Notes: generated by a model from the sequence alone, not told the origin. Shown: positions 26,831-34,667, counted from the first letter of the stretch. The stretch is 64,000 nucleotides of DNA from Capnocytophaga bilenii (GCF_017565765.1 NZ_JAGDYP010000008.1:96921-160920); one strand, 5' to 3'. A program made the numbers and translations.

Positions 26831-27269
26831 CGATTACCCCACTTGGCTTGTGTCCCCCGACATTGCCCAAGAGCTCAAAGCAATAGGCTTTCACAAATCT
26901 ACAATGTTTTACCTAATAGACGCAAGCGGACAAATTCTATTAGACCTCAAAAATGGAGGTGAAAATTTATTTTGTGTTTATTCGTTAGATATTAAAGAAT
27001 TTCTTATAGGTAATTACAATGAAGAAACTTTCAATGTATCAGGCTCTATATCTGCCCCCACTTGGGAACAAGTATTTGAGTGGTTTAGAGAAAAAGGTTT
27101 TAATGGTTGGATAGAATACCAAACATTGTATGAAAAATATATCCCCAAACTTGCAGTAAGAGAAGAATTTATATATATAAAAAAGAATAGAGGATATAAA
27201 ACCTACGAAAAAGCCCGTGAAGCCCTCGTAAAAGCCCTCATACAAACCTATAAAAGTAAGCAATTATAA
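26820..27269 (+). CDS. Conserved phage/prophage hypothetical protein
   Basis: A 149-residue protein of a type I recall near Bacteroidota phage replication genes: APTWEQVFEWFREKGFNGWIEY and YKTYEKAREALVKALIQTYK. No catalytic residues are obvious. The N-terminal part is strand-rich. It overlaps the MazG-like gene by 11 bases. Function unknown. Confidence 0.8.
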   Translation: MKNNDYPTWLVSPDIAQELKAIGFHKSTMFYLIDASGQILLDLKNGGENLFCVYSLDIKEFLIGNYNEETFNVSGSISAPTWEQVFEWFREKGFNGWIEYQTLYEKYIPKLAVREEFIYIKKNRGYKTYEKAREALVKALIQTYKSKQL

Positions 27270-27320
27270 GCGAACACGCACCCCCAATTCAAAATTCAAA
27301 ATTCATAATTCAAAATTCAT

Positions 27321-27548
27321 ATGATACACCCCGAAGAATTTGCCCGTGCTTTCTCCTATTGCGACAAGCACGGCATTGTAGTAGTAGGTTATGCCCTACC
27401 CAACAAAATAGACACCGTAGGTATCAAAATCACCATTAACGGACGCACACGCACCAGCGCACACACCTACACCAATAAAACCGTAGGCCCCAAGATACAA
27501 GAATTATACATCGAATTGTACCAGCGAGCCCTCAAACAAAATTCATAA
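27321..27548 (+). CDS. Small protein, unknown
   Basis: A 75-residue mixed alpha/beta protein (MIHPEEFARAFSYCDKHGIV...), not recognised. It is preceded by a short AT-rich tandem repeat of AATTCAAA units (27289-27319), which may have separated it from the gene upstream by slippage. Confidence 0.65.
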   Translation: MIHPEEFARAFSYCDKHGIVVVGYALPNKIDTVGIKITINGRTRTSAHTYTNKTVGPKIQELYIELYQRALKQNS

Positions 27549-27562
27549 TTAAATATTACACT

Positions 27563-27811
27563 ATGAAAGTCCTTAATTACGTAAAAACAAAAAAGCAACT
27601 CTATGAGCTATACCTTCATCAGTATAGCGAGAAGAAAATCCGCACCTACATCAATGATATTATTGCACAATATCGCCCCAATGAAGACAAAAGCAAGATC
27701 ATAAGCCTACAAGAGTTCCTTACCTTTGTAGAGCTCTATGGCAAGCCCAAAGGCTATGCCCTATCTGACGAGCTCGAAGAAGAACTAAAAAACCAAAAAT
27801 TAAAAGTATAA
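27563..27811 (+). CDS. Small protein, unknown
   Basis: An 82-residue helical, charged protein (KTKKQLYELYLHQYSEKKIRTYINDIIAQY...), not recognised. It is the last gene before the toxin-antitoxin promoter and probably ends the early transcript. Confidence 0.65.
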   Translation: MKVLNYVKTKKQLYELYLHQYSEKKIRTYINDIIAQYRPNEDKSKIISLQEFLTFVELYGKPKGYALSDELEEELKNQKLKV

Positions 27812-27820
27812 ACCAACTAT

Positions 27821-27851
27821 TTGCTAATTCGCAAATTATTTAGTACCTTTG
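27821..27851 (+). promoter_or_regulatory. Promoter of the toxin-antitoxin pair
   Basis: TTG (27821-27823), a 20-bp spacer and TACCTTTG (27844-27851). GCAAATTATTTA just upstream of the -7 box is also kept in relic C (about 19290), where the -7 box is lost. The promoter position fixes the antitoxin start at 27882. Confidence 0.7.
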
Positions 27852-27881
27852 CCATATACTAACAAAAAATACGGATATATT

Positions 27882-28145
27882 ATGTCTTATACAATAACAA
27901 TTACCAGTGACACCCCACAAGCCCTAAACTTTGTGAAATATGCAAAAACACTTGATTTTGTAAAAGTTACAAAATCAAAAAAAGCCCTTGCTGCACCCGA
28001 TGATTTAGAGGAAGACGAAAATGGTATTCCCATTAAATATAGAGATGAAATAATGGCAATGTCCAAGCAAGCAAACCGAAATATGACAAAACGTTGGGAA
28101 GCTGCCATTGCTGCTAAAGAAACACAAAAAAAACAAAAAAAATGA
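27882..28145 (+). CDS. VapB-like antitoxin
   Basis: An 87-residue protein directly before a PIN toxin and overlapping it by four bases (ATGA), the usual translational coupling of VapBC pairs. It starts MSYTITITSDTPQALNFVKY and ends in a basic helix (KRWEAAIAAKETQKKQKK). No classical AbrB or RHH motif is evident, so it belongs to a less familiar antitoxin type found in Bacteroidota. A truncated copy is preserved in relic C. Confidence 0.75.
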   Translation: MSYTITITSDTPQALNFVKYAKTLDFVKVTKSKKALAAPDDLEEDENGIPIKYRDEIMAMSKQANRNMTKRWEAAIAAKETQKKQKK

Positions 28146-28588
28146 CCGTAATCTCCGATAGTAATATTATTTTTAGCTGTTTCTACAAACCAGAAGGAGC
28201 TATTGCTTCTATTTTGAAAGGTAAAAAGAAAAGAATACAATTTATAGCTCCTACTTATCTTTTAGAAGAAGTAAAAGAACATTTACCACAAATTATGGAA
28301 AGAAATAAGCTCACTAAAAAACAAGCTCTTTCTTTACTAAAAGAATTTACTAAAAACATTACCTTTTATGACTTAGACGATATAAAAAAGAAAAACAGAA
28401 TAAAAGCAGCCAAAATAGCTAAAAACATAGATATAGATGACTATCTTTTTATCGCTTTGCACCTTGAAAAAGGGCATAAAATTTGGACTTGCGACAACGC
28501 CCTTGCCAAAGGTCTAAAAAAAGAAGGTTACGATATTTGTATTACTACCGAAGAGCTTAGAGCTCACCTCTACAAAAAGAAAAAATAA
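28142..28588 (+). CDS. PIN-domain toxin (VapC-like)
   Basis: The 148 residues fit a PIN-domain ribonuclease: ISDSNIIFSCF with the first Asp, EEVKEHLPQI with a conserved Glu, and DIDDYLFIALHLEKGHKIWTCDNALAKGL with the paired C-terminal acidic residues. VapC toxins cut tRNA or rRNA when the antitoxin is lost. Within an integrated element the pair should stabilise maintenance or act as abortive defence; both are inference. The basic tail KKKK is unusual. Confidence 0.82.
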   Translation: MTVISDSNIIFSCFYKPEGAIASILKGKKKRIQFIAPTYLLEEVKEHLPQIMERNKLTKKQALSLLKEFTKNITFYDLDDIKKKNRIKAAKIAKNIDIDDYLFIALHLEKGHKIWTCDNALAKGLKKEGYDICITTEELRAHLYKKKK

Positions 28589-28676
28589 CCCCCTAATCCT
28601 CAACCATTTATAAAAAACTTTTGCCCACAAGCGAAAGTTTTTTTTGCTTTTCGCTTACAACTTTCAAAAATTGTCG

Positions 28677-28830
28677 TACATTTGCAGCGTTCAAATCACT
28701 GCTGGACTTGTATCCAGCAAACACATATCAATAATATATATCCGTGAAGGTGTCGTATGCCCGTAATGGCATACATCTATGCGTACAGCAGTGATTTGAA
28801 CAGCACCCACTCACGGATATTTTTATTTTT
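28677..28830 (+). ncRNA. Structured, pseudoknot-capable RNA locus or leader
   Basis: TACATTTG (28677-28684) is a plausible -7 box. Just downstream, a perfect 16-bp helix can form between 28689-28704 and 28786-28801 (GTTCAAATCACTGCTG with its complement). A second perfect 10-bp helix pairs 28738-28747 (ATATCCGTGA) with 28811-28820, crossing the first: an H-type pseudoknot arrangement. Two small hairpins sit inside (28701-28718, arms GCTGGA/TCCAGC; 28755-28774, arms GTATGCC/GGCATAC). The last helix runs into a T-rich stretch. It is either a free small RNA or the 5' leader of the gene at 28838. As DNA it could also be an origin or packaging signal. Confidence 0.6.
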
Positions 28831-28837
28831 ATATACA

Positions 28838-29092
28838 ATGAAAACCGATAACGCAACAACCACAGCCCCAACCACCCAATTCTGCTACCCCGCCGAAGCA
28901 GTCAATCAGTACTTCCTAAGCCCTGCCTGCGTAGAAGATTTTGCCCGTACAATGCGGCTCTACAACCAAATCGTAGCCGAGTACTTTTTAGAAGAAGGTA
29001 ACATACCATACGGCATAGCACGCGGGGTAAATTACCTCAATGCCTTCATCGAAGTGCTAAACCCCTATTTTACTAACCCTGAAAACAAGTAA
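28838..29092 (+). CDS. Small protein downstream of the structured RNA, unknown
   Basis: An 84-residue helical protein with a Thr/Ala-rich start (MKTDNATTTAPTTQF) and the segment DFARTMRLYNQIVAEYFLEEGNIPYG. An upstream in-frame ATG at 28757 would place coding sequence through the structured RNA, so the ATG after it (28838) is preferred. Not recognised. Confidence 0.65.
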   Translation: MKTDNATTTAPTTQFCYPAEAVNQYFLSPACVEDFARTMRLYNQIVAEYFLEEGNIPYGIARGVNYLNAFIEVLNPYFTNPENK

Positions 29093-29097
29093 GCCCT

Positions 29098-29211
29098 ATG
29101 AAAGCACCAATGAAAACACTCACGATACAATATTACTTACCGAAAAATCGCACCGTAAAACACTACTTTCTTTTCGGTTGGTGTATCTACAAGCGCACCC
29201 TTAAAAAGTAA
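29098..29211 (+). CDS. 37-residue peptide, unknown
   Basis: This short frame (MKAPMKTLTIQYYLPKNRTV...) is basic and aromatic, starts 5 bases after the preceding stop and ends just before a terminator, so it is probably translated as the last gene of this unit. No homology recognised. Confidence 0.45.
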   Translation: MKAPMKTLTIQYYLPKNRTVKHYFLFGWCIYKRTLKK

Positions 29212-29216
29212 TCACG

Positions 29217-29241
29217 AGCCCGCTAATAGCGGGCTTTTTTA
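29217..29241 (+). terminator. Terminator before the first late operon
   Basis: Arms AGCCCGC (29217-29223) and GCGGGCT (29229-29235) with loop TAATA are followed by TTTTTT. It isolates the late promoter region from upstream transcription. Confidence 0.9.
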
Positions 29242-29250
29242 TGCAGTTTC

Positions 29251-29323
29251 CTACCCTATCTTTCCCGATACTACCCTATCCTGCCCGATCGTCCCCCTTG
29301 CCGCACCATAAGCACTATATTTG
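29251..29323 (+). promoter_or_regulatory. Late promoter 1 with five helically phased CCC boxes
   Basis: From 29251 each successive 10 bases reads CTACCCTATC, TTTCCCGATA, CTACCCTATC, CTGCCCGATC, GTCCCCCTTG, so CCC recurs at exactly 10-bp spacing. The array ends 18 bp before TATATTTG (29316-29323), a -7 box; no properly spaced -33 TTG is present. The same array recurs at 33001-33075. A protein binding one face of the helix probably activates both late operons. Confidence 0.75.
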
Positions 29324-29339
29324 CCGAAATTTTAATTAT

Positions 29340-31223
29340 ATGACTGCTGCCGATATCAATAGTGCTTTACATCGCCAAGTGCGCACAGGTACCATTTACG
29401 ATGCCTTTATGCCCCCGTCCGACTGCTCTTCAAAAAAGCTCGGCAACGGCGATACCGCTTTTGCCCTAAAACATATGGCAAAAACAGCACTCAAGTATCA
29501 GCACCAAACACGCACACTCACTACCAAGTTCTTTAGTGGCATTTCTCTACTTTCTTTGTGCAACGAGTTGCACCAATTCCTATTTTGGCATTTCCAATAT
29601 GCCATAGACGGCGATAAACAGCTGCTACGCTCCCCAGCGTGCAGCTGGGTATCCCGTTTTGAAGGTATCGATTGCAAGTCGTACACCATATTTGCCAGCA
29701 CCGTCCTACTCAATGCGGGCGTGCGCCATTATATGCGCCGCATAGTGCAAGCCTCCAATCCCAACGCCTTCACACACGTATATATAGTGGTGCCCAAAAA
29801 CCAAACTACAGGCAGTTTAAGCAGCGGATATTACGTAATAGACGGCACTATCAACACAATGCAAGAACTACCATTTTTGCGCAAAGACGATTTGCAAGTA
29901 GGCGCAAGCTCCACCCCCAGTGCCAGCCCCATAAGCACACTGGGCGCACTCGCCGCTGCCGATACATCGCAAACAACAAGCAACGACACTGAAGTTAATG
30001 ATTTAAACGATCAGCTTACTGAATTAATGAACCAAAGCTACAACTTAAGTAAAGAAGTAGCTCAAGAAACCGCTAATTATCACAACCAAGCTAATGTTGA
30101 TAAAGTCAAAGCAATTGGTACAGCTACATCTACAGTTGCTTCAGCAGTTGTAGCTATCGGTACTAAAACGGCTCTTATATCCAACGCAGTGCCTGGCATT
30201 GGTACTGCAATAGGTTTATGTTTGGCTGCTGTTACATCGGTAGTAGCCCTTGCAATTATGATGTGGGGCAACCCGTGTGCAGGTGCATTCTATACTTCCA
30301 ATTTTATTAATGAAAATCTGAAGCGTTTTTTCTATGACAAATTCCGAAATACAGTCAAGGAAATAGAAAACAAATTAGCACAAGGTGTAGAAGCTGCTGC
30401 TATAACATCAATAAACCACATTATTCGTGAAGTAGATTTAGGCGTGGCACACTATAGGCACGAATGCAAAATTCATAATCAAAAATGCAGTTCCGATACT
30501 CTTTTAAGTTACAAGGATTTTGTTGATAGTATAAAGTCAGCTGTAGATGAGTTGTTGCAAGTTTTGGTTTTAAAGTTAAAAGAAAATTATAATGTTCAGA
30601 TAATAGAGAAACAAGCTGACACATCAGCTCGTAGCTGGTACTTTATCGTGCCCGCAAGCCGTAATGCAATACGAGCTTCATTCAGATACTTACAAGTAGA
30701 GCCTAATAAGCAACAAATAGGAGCTTATCCTTATCAATATGAAGAAACGTTTATACGCTGGTTAGATGACCAAGCAACTACGATTGCTATAAAATATGGT
30801 AGCGAAAAAGCAAATGCTTATAAATCTGAAATGCTACCTTTCAACGAAAAAATAAGTACCATAAGGGATAACGTTTGGCTGCCCGTAATTACACGATATA
30901 ACCTCGAACGCCCGTTGCAATTGCAGCAACAAAAAATATATCTTAAGTACGAGCAAGAATATGCTCAACAATTAAAAGATGAAGAGCAAGAAGCGTTAAG
31001 GGCGTATCGTGAGAGTAATAAGAATTTTTGGAAAGACTTACAAAAGCTGCGAGCTCAACGCCTCAACGATGAGAGAAAATCTTTTGATAATATAAAAAAA
31101 ATAGCACAAATAACCGCCGATGATAAAGCTAAGTTGCAGGATAAAAAAACAATACAACTTGCACTTGTTGGGGTTCTCGGTATAGGAGTTATCTACGCTA
31201 TGAGTAACAATAATAAAAAATAA
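29340..31223 (+). CDS. Transglutaminase-like cysteine protease domain protein with C-terminal membrane anchor
   Basis: This is the first gene of late operon 1 (627 residues). The N-terminal domain (about 80-190) has a papain/transglutaminase-like triad: FEGIDCKSYTIFASTVL (Cys), AFTHVYIVVP (His) and YYVIDGT (Asp). A Gly/Ala-rich hydrophobic region follows (about 265-320), then long helical parts and a C-terminal membrane helix with tail (LALVGVLGIGVIYAMSNNNKK). It could process virion proteins or be an entry enzyme; both are inference. ATG 29340 is chosen because the -7 box lies at 29316-29323; an upstream in-frame start at 29241 would precede the promoter. Confidence 0.75.
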   Translation: MTAADINSALHRQVRTGTIYDAFMPPSDCSSKKLGNGDTAFALKHMAKTALKYQHQTRTLTTKFFSGISLLSLCNELHQFLFWHFQYAIDGDKQLLRSPACSWVSRFEGIDCKSYTIFASTVLLNAGVRHYMRRIVQASNPNAFTHVYIVVPKNQTTGSLSSGYYVIDGTINTMQELPFLRKDDLQVGASSTPSASPISTLGALAAADTSQTTSNDTEVNDLNDQLTELMNQSYNLSKEVAQETANYHNQANVDKVKAIGTATSTVASAVVAIGTKTALISNAVPGIGTAIGLCLAAVTSVVALAIMMWGNPCAGAFYTSNFINENLKRFFYDKFRNTVKEIENKLAQGVEAAAITSINHIIREVDLGVAHYRHECKIHNQKCSSDTLLSYKDFVDSIKSAVDELLQVLVLKLKENYNVQIIEKQADTSARSWYFIVPASRNAIRASFRYLQVEPNKQQIGAYPYQYEETFIRWLDDQATTIAIKYGSEKANAYKSEMLPFNEKISTIRDNVWLPVITRYNLERPLQLQQQKIYLKYEQEYAQQLKDEEQEALRAYRESNKNFWKDLQKLRAQRLNDERKSFDNIKKIAQITADDKAKLQDKKTIQLALVGVLGIGVIYAMSNNNKK

Positions 31224-31228
31224 ATCTT

Positions 31229-32014
31229 ATGTTTGACAAATACGAACAACGAAGAGGAGGATATGTATTTAATACCTCTCTCAACTCACCCTGCTTAGGT
31301 TTAGGAGGGTGTGATAACCACAGAGCCCGTGCTGAACAACAGGAAGCTATAGAACGCTCGTTCCCTGCCAAAATTAGTGAGATAGAGCGACAAATAAAAG
31401 AAATAAAAACGGGGGCTCAACAAAAGGAATTTGCATTGCTTGTACAAAAACAGGAAGCGTTGCAACAAACACTTATAAAACTAACTTCACAAGCTGAAAA
31501 ACTCAAACTTACAGCCGATGCTTGGGAGAATACTCCTAAAGAACAAGCTAATGCCGAAGGACTCAGCGGTTTGGGATGGTTTGGAAAGAGACTGTGGAAT
31601 AAAGCCTTTTCGTGTGAGCATTATGAGGAAAGATTAAATGAAAGTATTGAGCGTACCCGCCCGTTAGAGCAAAAACTCTCTTCAGTTAGCACCACATTAG
31701 ATAATTTAAAAGCACAATTTTCAGTAGAAAATCTTCAGAAACAAAAAAACGCTATACAAGTATTAGAAAAGAGTATTTCAGAGAAAAAAGAATTAATTAA
31801 AAGTTATGAAAAACGAATTTCCGATGCCCGTATCTCCTTCCAAGCTAACAAAGACGCTGAAAGGTTAGCCCTCGACCGTGAAGCACAAGAAGCAGCTGCA
31901 AAAAAGGCTGCTGAAAATGCAGCGGCAAGCAATTCTAAAACCTCTAAAACGATAATTTTAGTAGGTATTGCTTTAGTAGGAGGGTATTTCCTGCTGAAAA
32001 AAAATAAATCTTAA
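31229..32014 (+). CDS. Coiled-coil protein with C-terminal membrane anchor
   Basis: The 261 residues contain a short N-terminal Cys-containing segment (SPCLGLGGCDNH), two long coiled coils (about 35-85 and 135-225) and a C-terminal helix with basic tail (TIILVGIALVGGYFLLKKNKS). The N-terminal PCLGLGGC recalls NGCSTCNAGMG of the protein at 32395, hinting at a shared N-terminal feature. It follows the previous gene by 5 bases. Likely a virion or assembly protein; no family recognised. Confidence 0.75.
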   Translation: MFDKYEQRRGGYVFNTSLNSPCLGLGGCDNHRARAEQQEAIERSFPAKISEIERQIKEIKTGAQQKEFALLVQKQEALQQTLIKLTSQAEKLKLTADAWENTPKEQANAEGLSGLGWFGKRLWNKAFSCEHYEERLNESIERTRPLEQKLSSVSTTLDNLKAQFSVENLQKQKNAIQVLEKSISEKKELIKSYEKRISDARISFQANKDAERLALDREAQEAAAKKAAENAAASNSKTSKTIILVGIALVGGYFLLKKNKS

Positions 32015-32025
32015 TAACAAACATT

Positions 32026-32385
32026 ATGGCTGCCATTGATTATGTAAATGCAGGGCTTGATATATTAGAGCAAGGAGCTAATGTATATAACTCATTCAGA
32101 GGCGAAAGTAATAGTAGCAATGAAGGAAACGTTATTCACAACGAAAATCATTACCATATTACCAAGTCTCCTGAAGAGATTGCTATTGAAAAAGAAAAGC
32201 TGGAACTACAACGACAGCGAAATAGTTTTGATTATGCAACAAAAAGAAGTCAGCACGCTGAAGACATCAGGACGCAACGAAAACTCACCGACAAAATTAC
32301 TGATAAAAAAGAGGATAACACTCACTTGTATATGCTCGGAGGTATTATATTAATAGGAATGCTATTTACAATAATAAAAAAATAA
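32026..32385 (+). CDS. Small tail-anchored protein
   Basis: The 119 residues contain an N-terminal DYVNAGLDILEQGANVYNSF amphipathic segment, a charged helical middle (EKLELQRQRNSF) and a C-terminal membrane helix with two-lysine tail (LGGIILIGMLFTIIKK). Same topology as its neighbours. Unknown function; likely part of the membrane-associated particle or assembly machinery. Confidence 0.7.
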   Translation: MAAIDYVNAGLDILEQGANVYNSFRGESNSSNEGNVIHNENHYHITKSPEEIAIEKEKLELQRQRNSFDYATKRSQHAEDIRTQRKLTDKITDKKEDNTHLYMLGGIILIGMLFTIIKK

Positions 32386-32394
32386 TTAAAAAAT

Positions 32395-32997
32395 ATGGAA
32401 AGTAAATTACCTATATACCAATTAGCAGCCCCCAGCCTCAATGGCTGCAGTACTTGCAATGCAGGTATGGGGCTAAGTTTAATAAAACGGGACACTGCAC
32501 GCCAGCAAGCTCGCCAACAGCAGCGGGAGATAGTTAGGCAGGAACGCACCACACGTAGAGAGCAACGAAAAGCTGAACGTGCGGCTCGCCGTGAAAAATA
32601 CGGGAGCTGGTTAGAACGTAACAATGTCAATGTAGATAGTGTAATAGGTCGAGTTAATGACTTGTTAGATGTCGCAGGGGGTGTTGCTAACGTTATTAAT
32701 ATGTACAAGGGAGGGCGTCCTATCTCAGTAGATGGTCGCCAGATAAGTCAGGAAGAGGCTCGACAACTCTACGAAGCTGCACAAGCTAAACAAGAAGGAC
32801 GGTTGGAAGACTACGTAGAAGATAAGGTTTATTATACTGATAATAACAGTAATAACTTTATGCAACAATATTTACAAAAAAAATTACTTTCAGACGCCGA
32901 TGCTCCTAAGGACAACACCGCACTTTATATCGGTTTAGGTCTCGGAGGCGTGGCAGTACTCGCCCTATTATTTATGGTAATGAATAAAAAGTCATAG
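32395..32997 (+). CDS. Arg-rich tail-anchored protein
   Basis: The 200 residues start with a Cys pair (NGCSTCNAG), then a very basic helix (about 30-70: QQREIVRQERTTRREQRKAE), a middle region, and a C-terminal membrane helix plus KKS tail (YIGLGLGGVAVLALLFMVMNKKS). The basic segment could bind nucleic acid on the inner face of a membrane vesicle. That is an inference. It is the last gene of late operon 1, directly followed by the second phased array. Confidence 0.7.
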   Translation: MESKLPIYQLAAPSLNGCSTCNAGMGLSLIKRDTARQQARQQQREIVRQERTTRREQRKAERAARREKYGSWLERNNVNVDSVIGRVNDLLDVAGGVANVINMYKGGRPISVDGRQISQEEARQLYEAAQAKQEGRLEDYVEDKVYYTDNNSNNFMQQYLQKKLLSDADAPKDNTALYIGLGLGGVAVLALLFMVMNKKS

Positions 32998-33000
32998 TTT

Positions 33001-33075
33001 TCTGCCCAATACTACCCTATCCTTCCCGATAGTGCCCGATCGTCCCCCTCCTCATTTGCCCTATATGTATCTTTG
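33001..33075 (+). promoter_or_regulatory. Late promoter 2 with five helically phased CCC boxes
   Basis: CCC starts at 33005, 33015, 33025, 33035 and 33044, mostly as TTCCCGAT or TGCCCGAT, again 10-bp phased and ending in GTCCCCCT. The -7 box TATCTTTG is at 33068-33075, 19 bp after the array. It is the counterpart of 29251-29323, with the same spacing within one base. Confidence 0.75.
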
Positions 33076-33122
33076 CCACAGAATTACAACAATCTATAAA
33101 CCTTTTAAAAATCTTAATAACA

Positions 33123-33572
33123 ATGAAGATAGACCAAAAATCAATAACCGATAGCGGCGTATTTGCCGCAAGTGCCCTCGCAGGAGGTATGGCAGGGCGT
33201 GTAGTAGCCGACAAGCTCAAAGAGACCATAAAAAAGACTGCCATTCGTCACGGCTTGTTAGGGCTTGTTGGCGTAGCCGTTGCTGCCCTTGCTACTCCTA
33301 AAGATATGGCTGGTAAAGCAATGCAAGGCGCAGGCGTAGGCTTAGCAGCCGCACAATTTACTGACGCACTAAAAGCTATACTTACCGATGATGGTAAGAA
33401 ACCTTTTAAAGACGACAGCATAATGAAGCCAGCCTTAGGAGCTCCCGAAAGCGAAACCGTGTATGTTACCGTGCCACAACACGAGTACTACCCTTATGAA
33501 GATGTACCCAGCAACACCAGTACCCAAGCCGTAGGCTTCCTATCTGCTGCCGACTATTTCGCTGAAAGCTAA
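33123..33572 (+). CDS. Gly/Ala-rich membrane protein, first gene of late operon 2
   Basis: The 149 residues contain one or two hydrophobic Gly/Ala-rich segments (SGVFAASALAGGMAGRVVA; HGLLGLVGVAVAALATP) and a polar acidic C-terminal half (ETVYVTVPQHEYYPYEDVP). Small Gly/Ala-rich membrane proteins are common in lipid-containing virions. No family recognised. It lies immediately upstream of the best capsid candidate. Confidence 0.7.
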   Translation: MKIDQKSITDSGVFAASALAGGMAGRVVADKLKETIKKTAIRHGLLGLVGVAVAALATPKDMAGKAMQGAGVGLAAAQFTDALKAILTDDGKKPFKDDSIMKPALGAPESETVYVTVPQHEYYPYEDVPSNTSTQAVGFLSAADYFAES

Positions 33573-33618
33573 TCTTCAGTATTCACTAATTTGTATAACT
33601 AATAAAAATCATAAAACA

Positions 33619-34206
33619 ATGAACGAATTTTACAACAACGAAGAACAATATACCCGTGTAGCCACCTTTTTGGCGCGCCAAGCCGCTAAATTCGGACTTA
33701 CCCCCGAAGCTATGGGGCGTATGAAACCTACAGGCAGCGAATTGTACATTCGCTCTCAATTCAATGCAGGGGGCAACGTGCCTTTGCTCAATGGTAATAG
33801 TACCCAAGAAGTAGGGGTAACCAACTTTGACGGCAACCGTTTGGACAACGGACGCTTTTTCGTGGCACAAGCCGTTACTATCAAGTATGGCGAAGCAGCA
33901 GCCGGCAAAAAAGTATGGGAAGTAAATTACAACAAAGCACTTCCACCCGAGCTATTAGCTTCACACTTTGTGGCACGCCAAAACGGCGAGGTAATCATCA
34001 AGTTGCCAATTGTAAGTATTGACAATGCGAAGAATTCTGACGAATATTATCGCAAGTTAGGTTACTTGGCTATATTCGAGCCTACACAAACCATTGATGT
34101 AACCATTGAAACTCCTCAAGGTAGTGTTATCACACCAGCAGTGAGTGGCGACAAATCATTCGTTGAAGTATTGATACAAGGTTTTGAAACCTATGTAAAA
34201 CGATAG
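33619..34206 (+). CDS. Candidate major structural protein (beta-rich), unknown family
   Basis: The 195 residues are mostly predicted strands after an N-terminal helix: ELYIRSQFNAGGNVPLLNGN, FFVAQAVTIKYG, KVWEVNYNKALPPELL, GEVIIKLPIVSIDN and TQTIDVTIETPQGSVI. No membrane segment. It is the second gene of the late operon and is followed by a very stable hairpin with a TTCG loop (34237-34260), an arrangement often seen after highly expressed phage genes. I propose it as the capsid or another abundant virion protein. Size and strand content suit a single jelly roll, but the fold is not shown. Confidence 0.6.
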   Translation: MNEFYNNEEQYTRVATFLARQAAKFGLTPEAMGRMKPTGSELYIRSQFNAGGNVPLLNGNSTQEVGVTNFDGNRLDNGRFFVAQAVTIKYGEAAAGKKVWEVNYNKALPPELLASHFVARQNGEVIIKLPIVSIDNAKNSDEYYRKLGYLAIFEPTQTIDVTIETPQGSVITPAVSGDKSFVEVLIQGFETYVKR

Positions 34207-34236
34207 TGTTTTTTTCAATGTTAGTATTTTGGCTAT

Positions 34237-34260
34237 ATGCTACCAGTTCGCTGGTAGCAT
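34237..34260 (+). other. Stable intercistronic hairpin with TTCG loop
   Basis: A perfect 10-bp stem ATGCTACCAG/CTGGTAGCAT closes a TTCG tetraloop. It is not followed by a T run, so it more likely protects or processes the mRNA 3' of the 33619 gene than terminates transcription. Confidence 0.75.
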
Positions 34261-34292
34261 TATAGCAATTATAACTCAATAATAATTTAATA

Positions 34293-34667
34293 ATGACAAG
34301 TAGTATAATCACCAATAGGGTAAAAGTACATATCCCAGCAGGGCAAAGGGCTCAAACCGAATATGTAACGCTCGAGAAGGGTAAATGTGTAGGGGTACAT
34401 TATATCCCTTTTAGCGATGAACGCCCCGCTTTTCCTGTTGAAATGAGTGTGCGTGACCCACAGAGTAATACCATTATAGAGCCTGCCGACTACCGCGATT
34501 TTCAGCACAAAGGAGGCGGTTATATTCAGGGTATGAAACAAGTAGGCTTTGAGACTAACAACAACAAGTTTCAAGTATCCTTGCTTGCCGATAATGCCCT
34601 TACACAAGATTTTACAGGTGAATTACTATTCACCATACAGCGCAATGTAACTTGTAACCAAGAATAA
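34293..34667 (+). CDS. Small beta-rich protein, candidate structural protein
   Basis: The 124-residue protein is almost entirely alternating strands: TNRVKVHIPAGQRAQTEYVTL, KCVGVHYIPFSD, FPVEMSVRDPQ, QVSLLADNALTQDFTGELLFTIQ. No membrane helix. It lies between the 33619 protein and another small beta protein (34670), a group of three that could form capsid and vertex proteins of a tailless phage. That assignment needs a structural comparison. Confidence 0.6.
   Translation: MTSSIITNRVKVHIPAGQRAQTEYVTLEKGKCVGVHYIPFSDERPAFPVEMSVRDPQSNTIIEPADYRDFQHKGGGYIQGMKQVGFETNNNKFQVSLLADNALTQDFTGELLFTIQRNVTCNQE

Noticed and set aside
28757..28837. N-terminal extension of the 28838 protein
   Set aside because: It would place coding sequence across the 3' strands of the RNA structure, and the added residues look unlike the rest.
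29251..29300. CRISPR-like array
   Set aside because: The units are 10 bp without spacers and recur upstream of a second promoter; no cas genes exist in the window.
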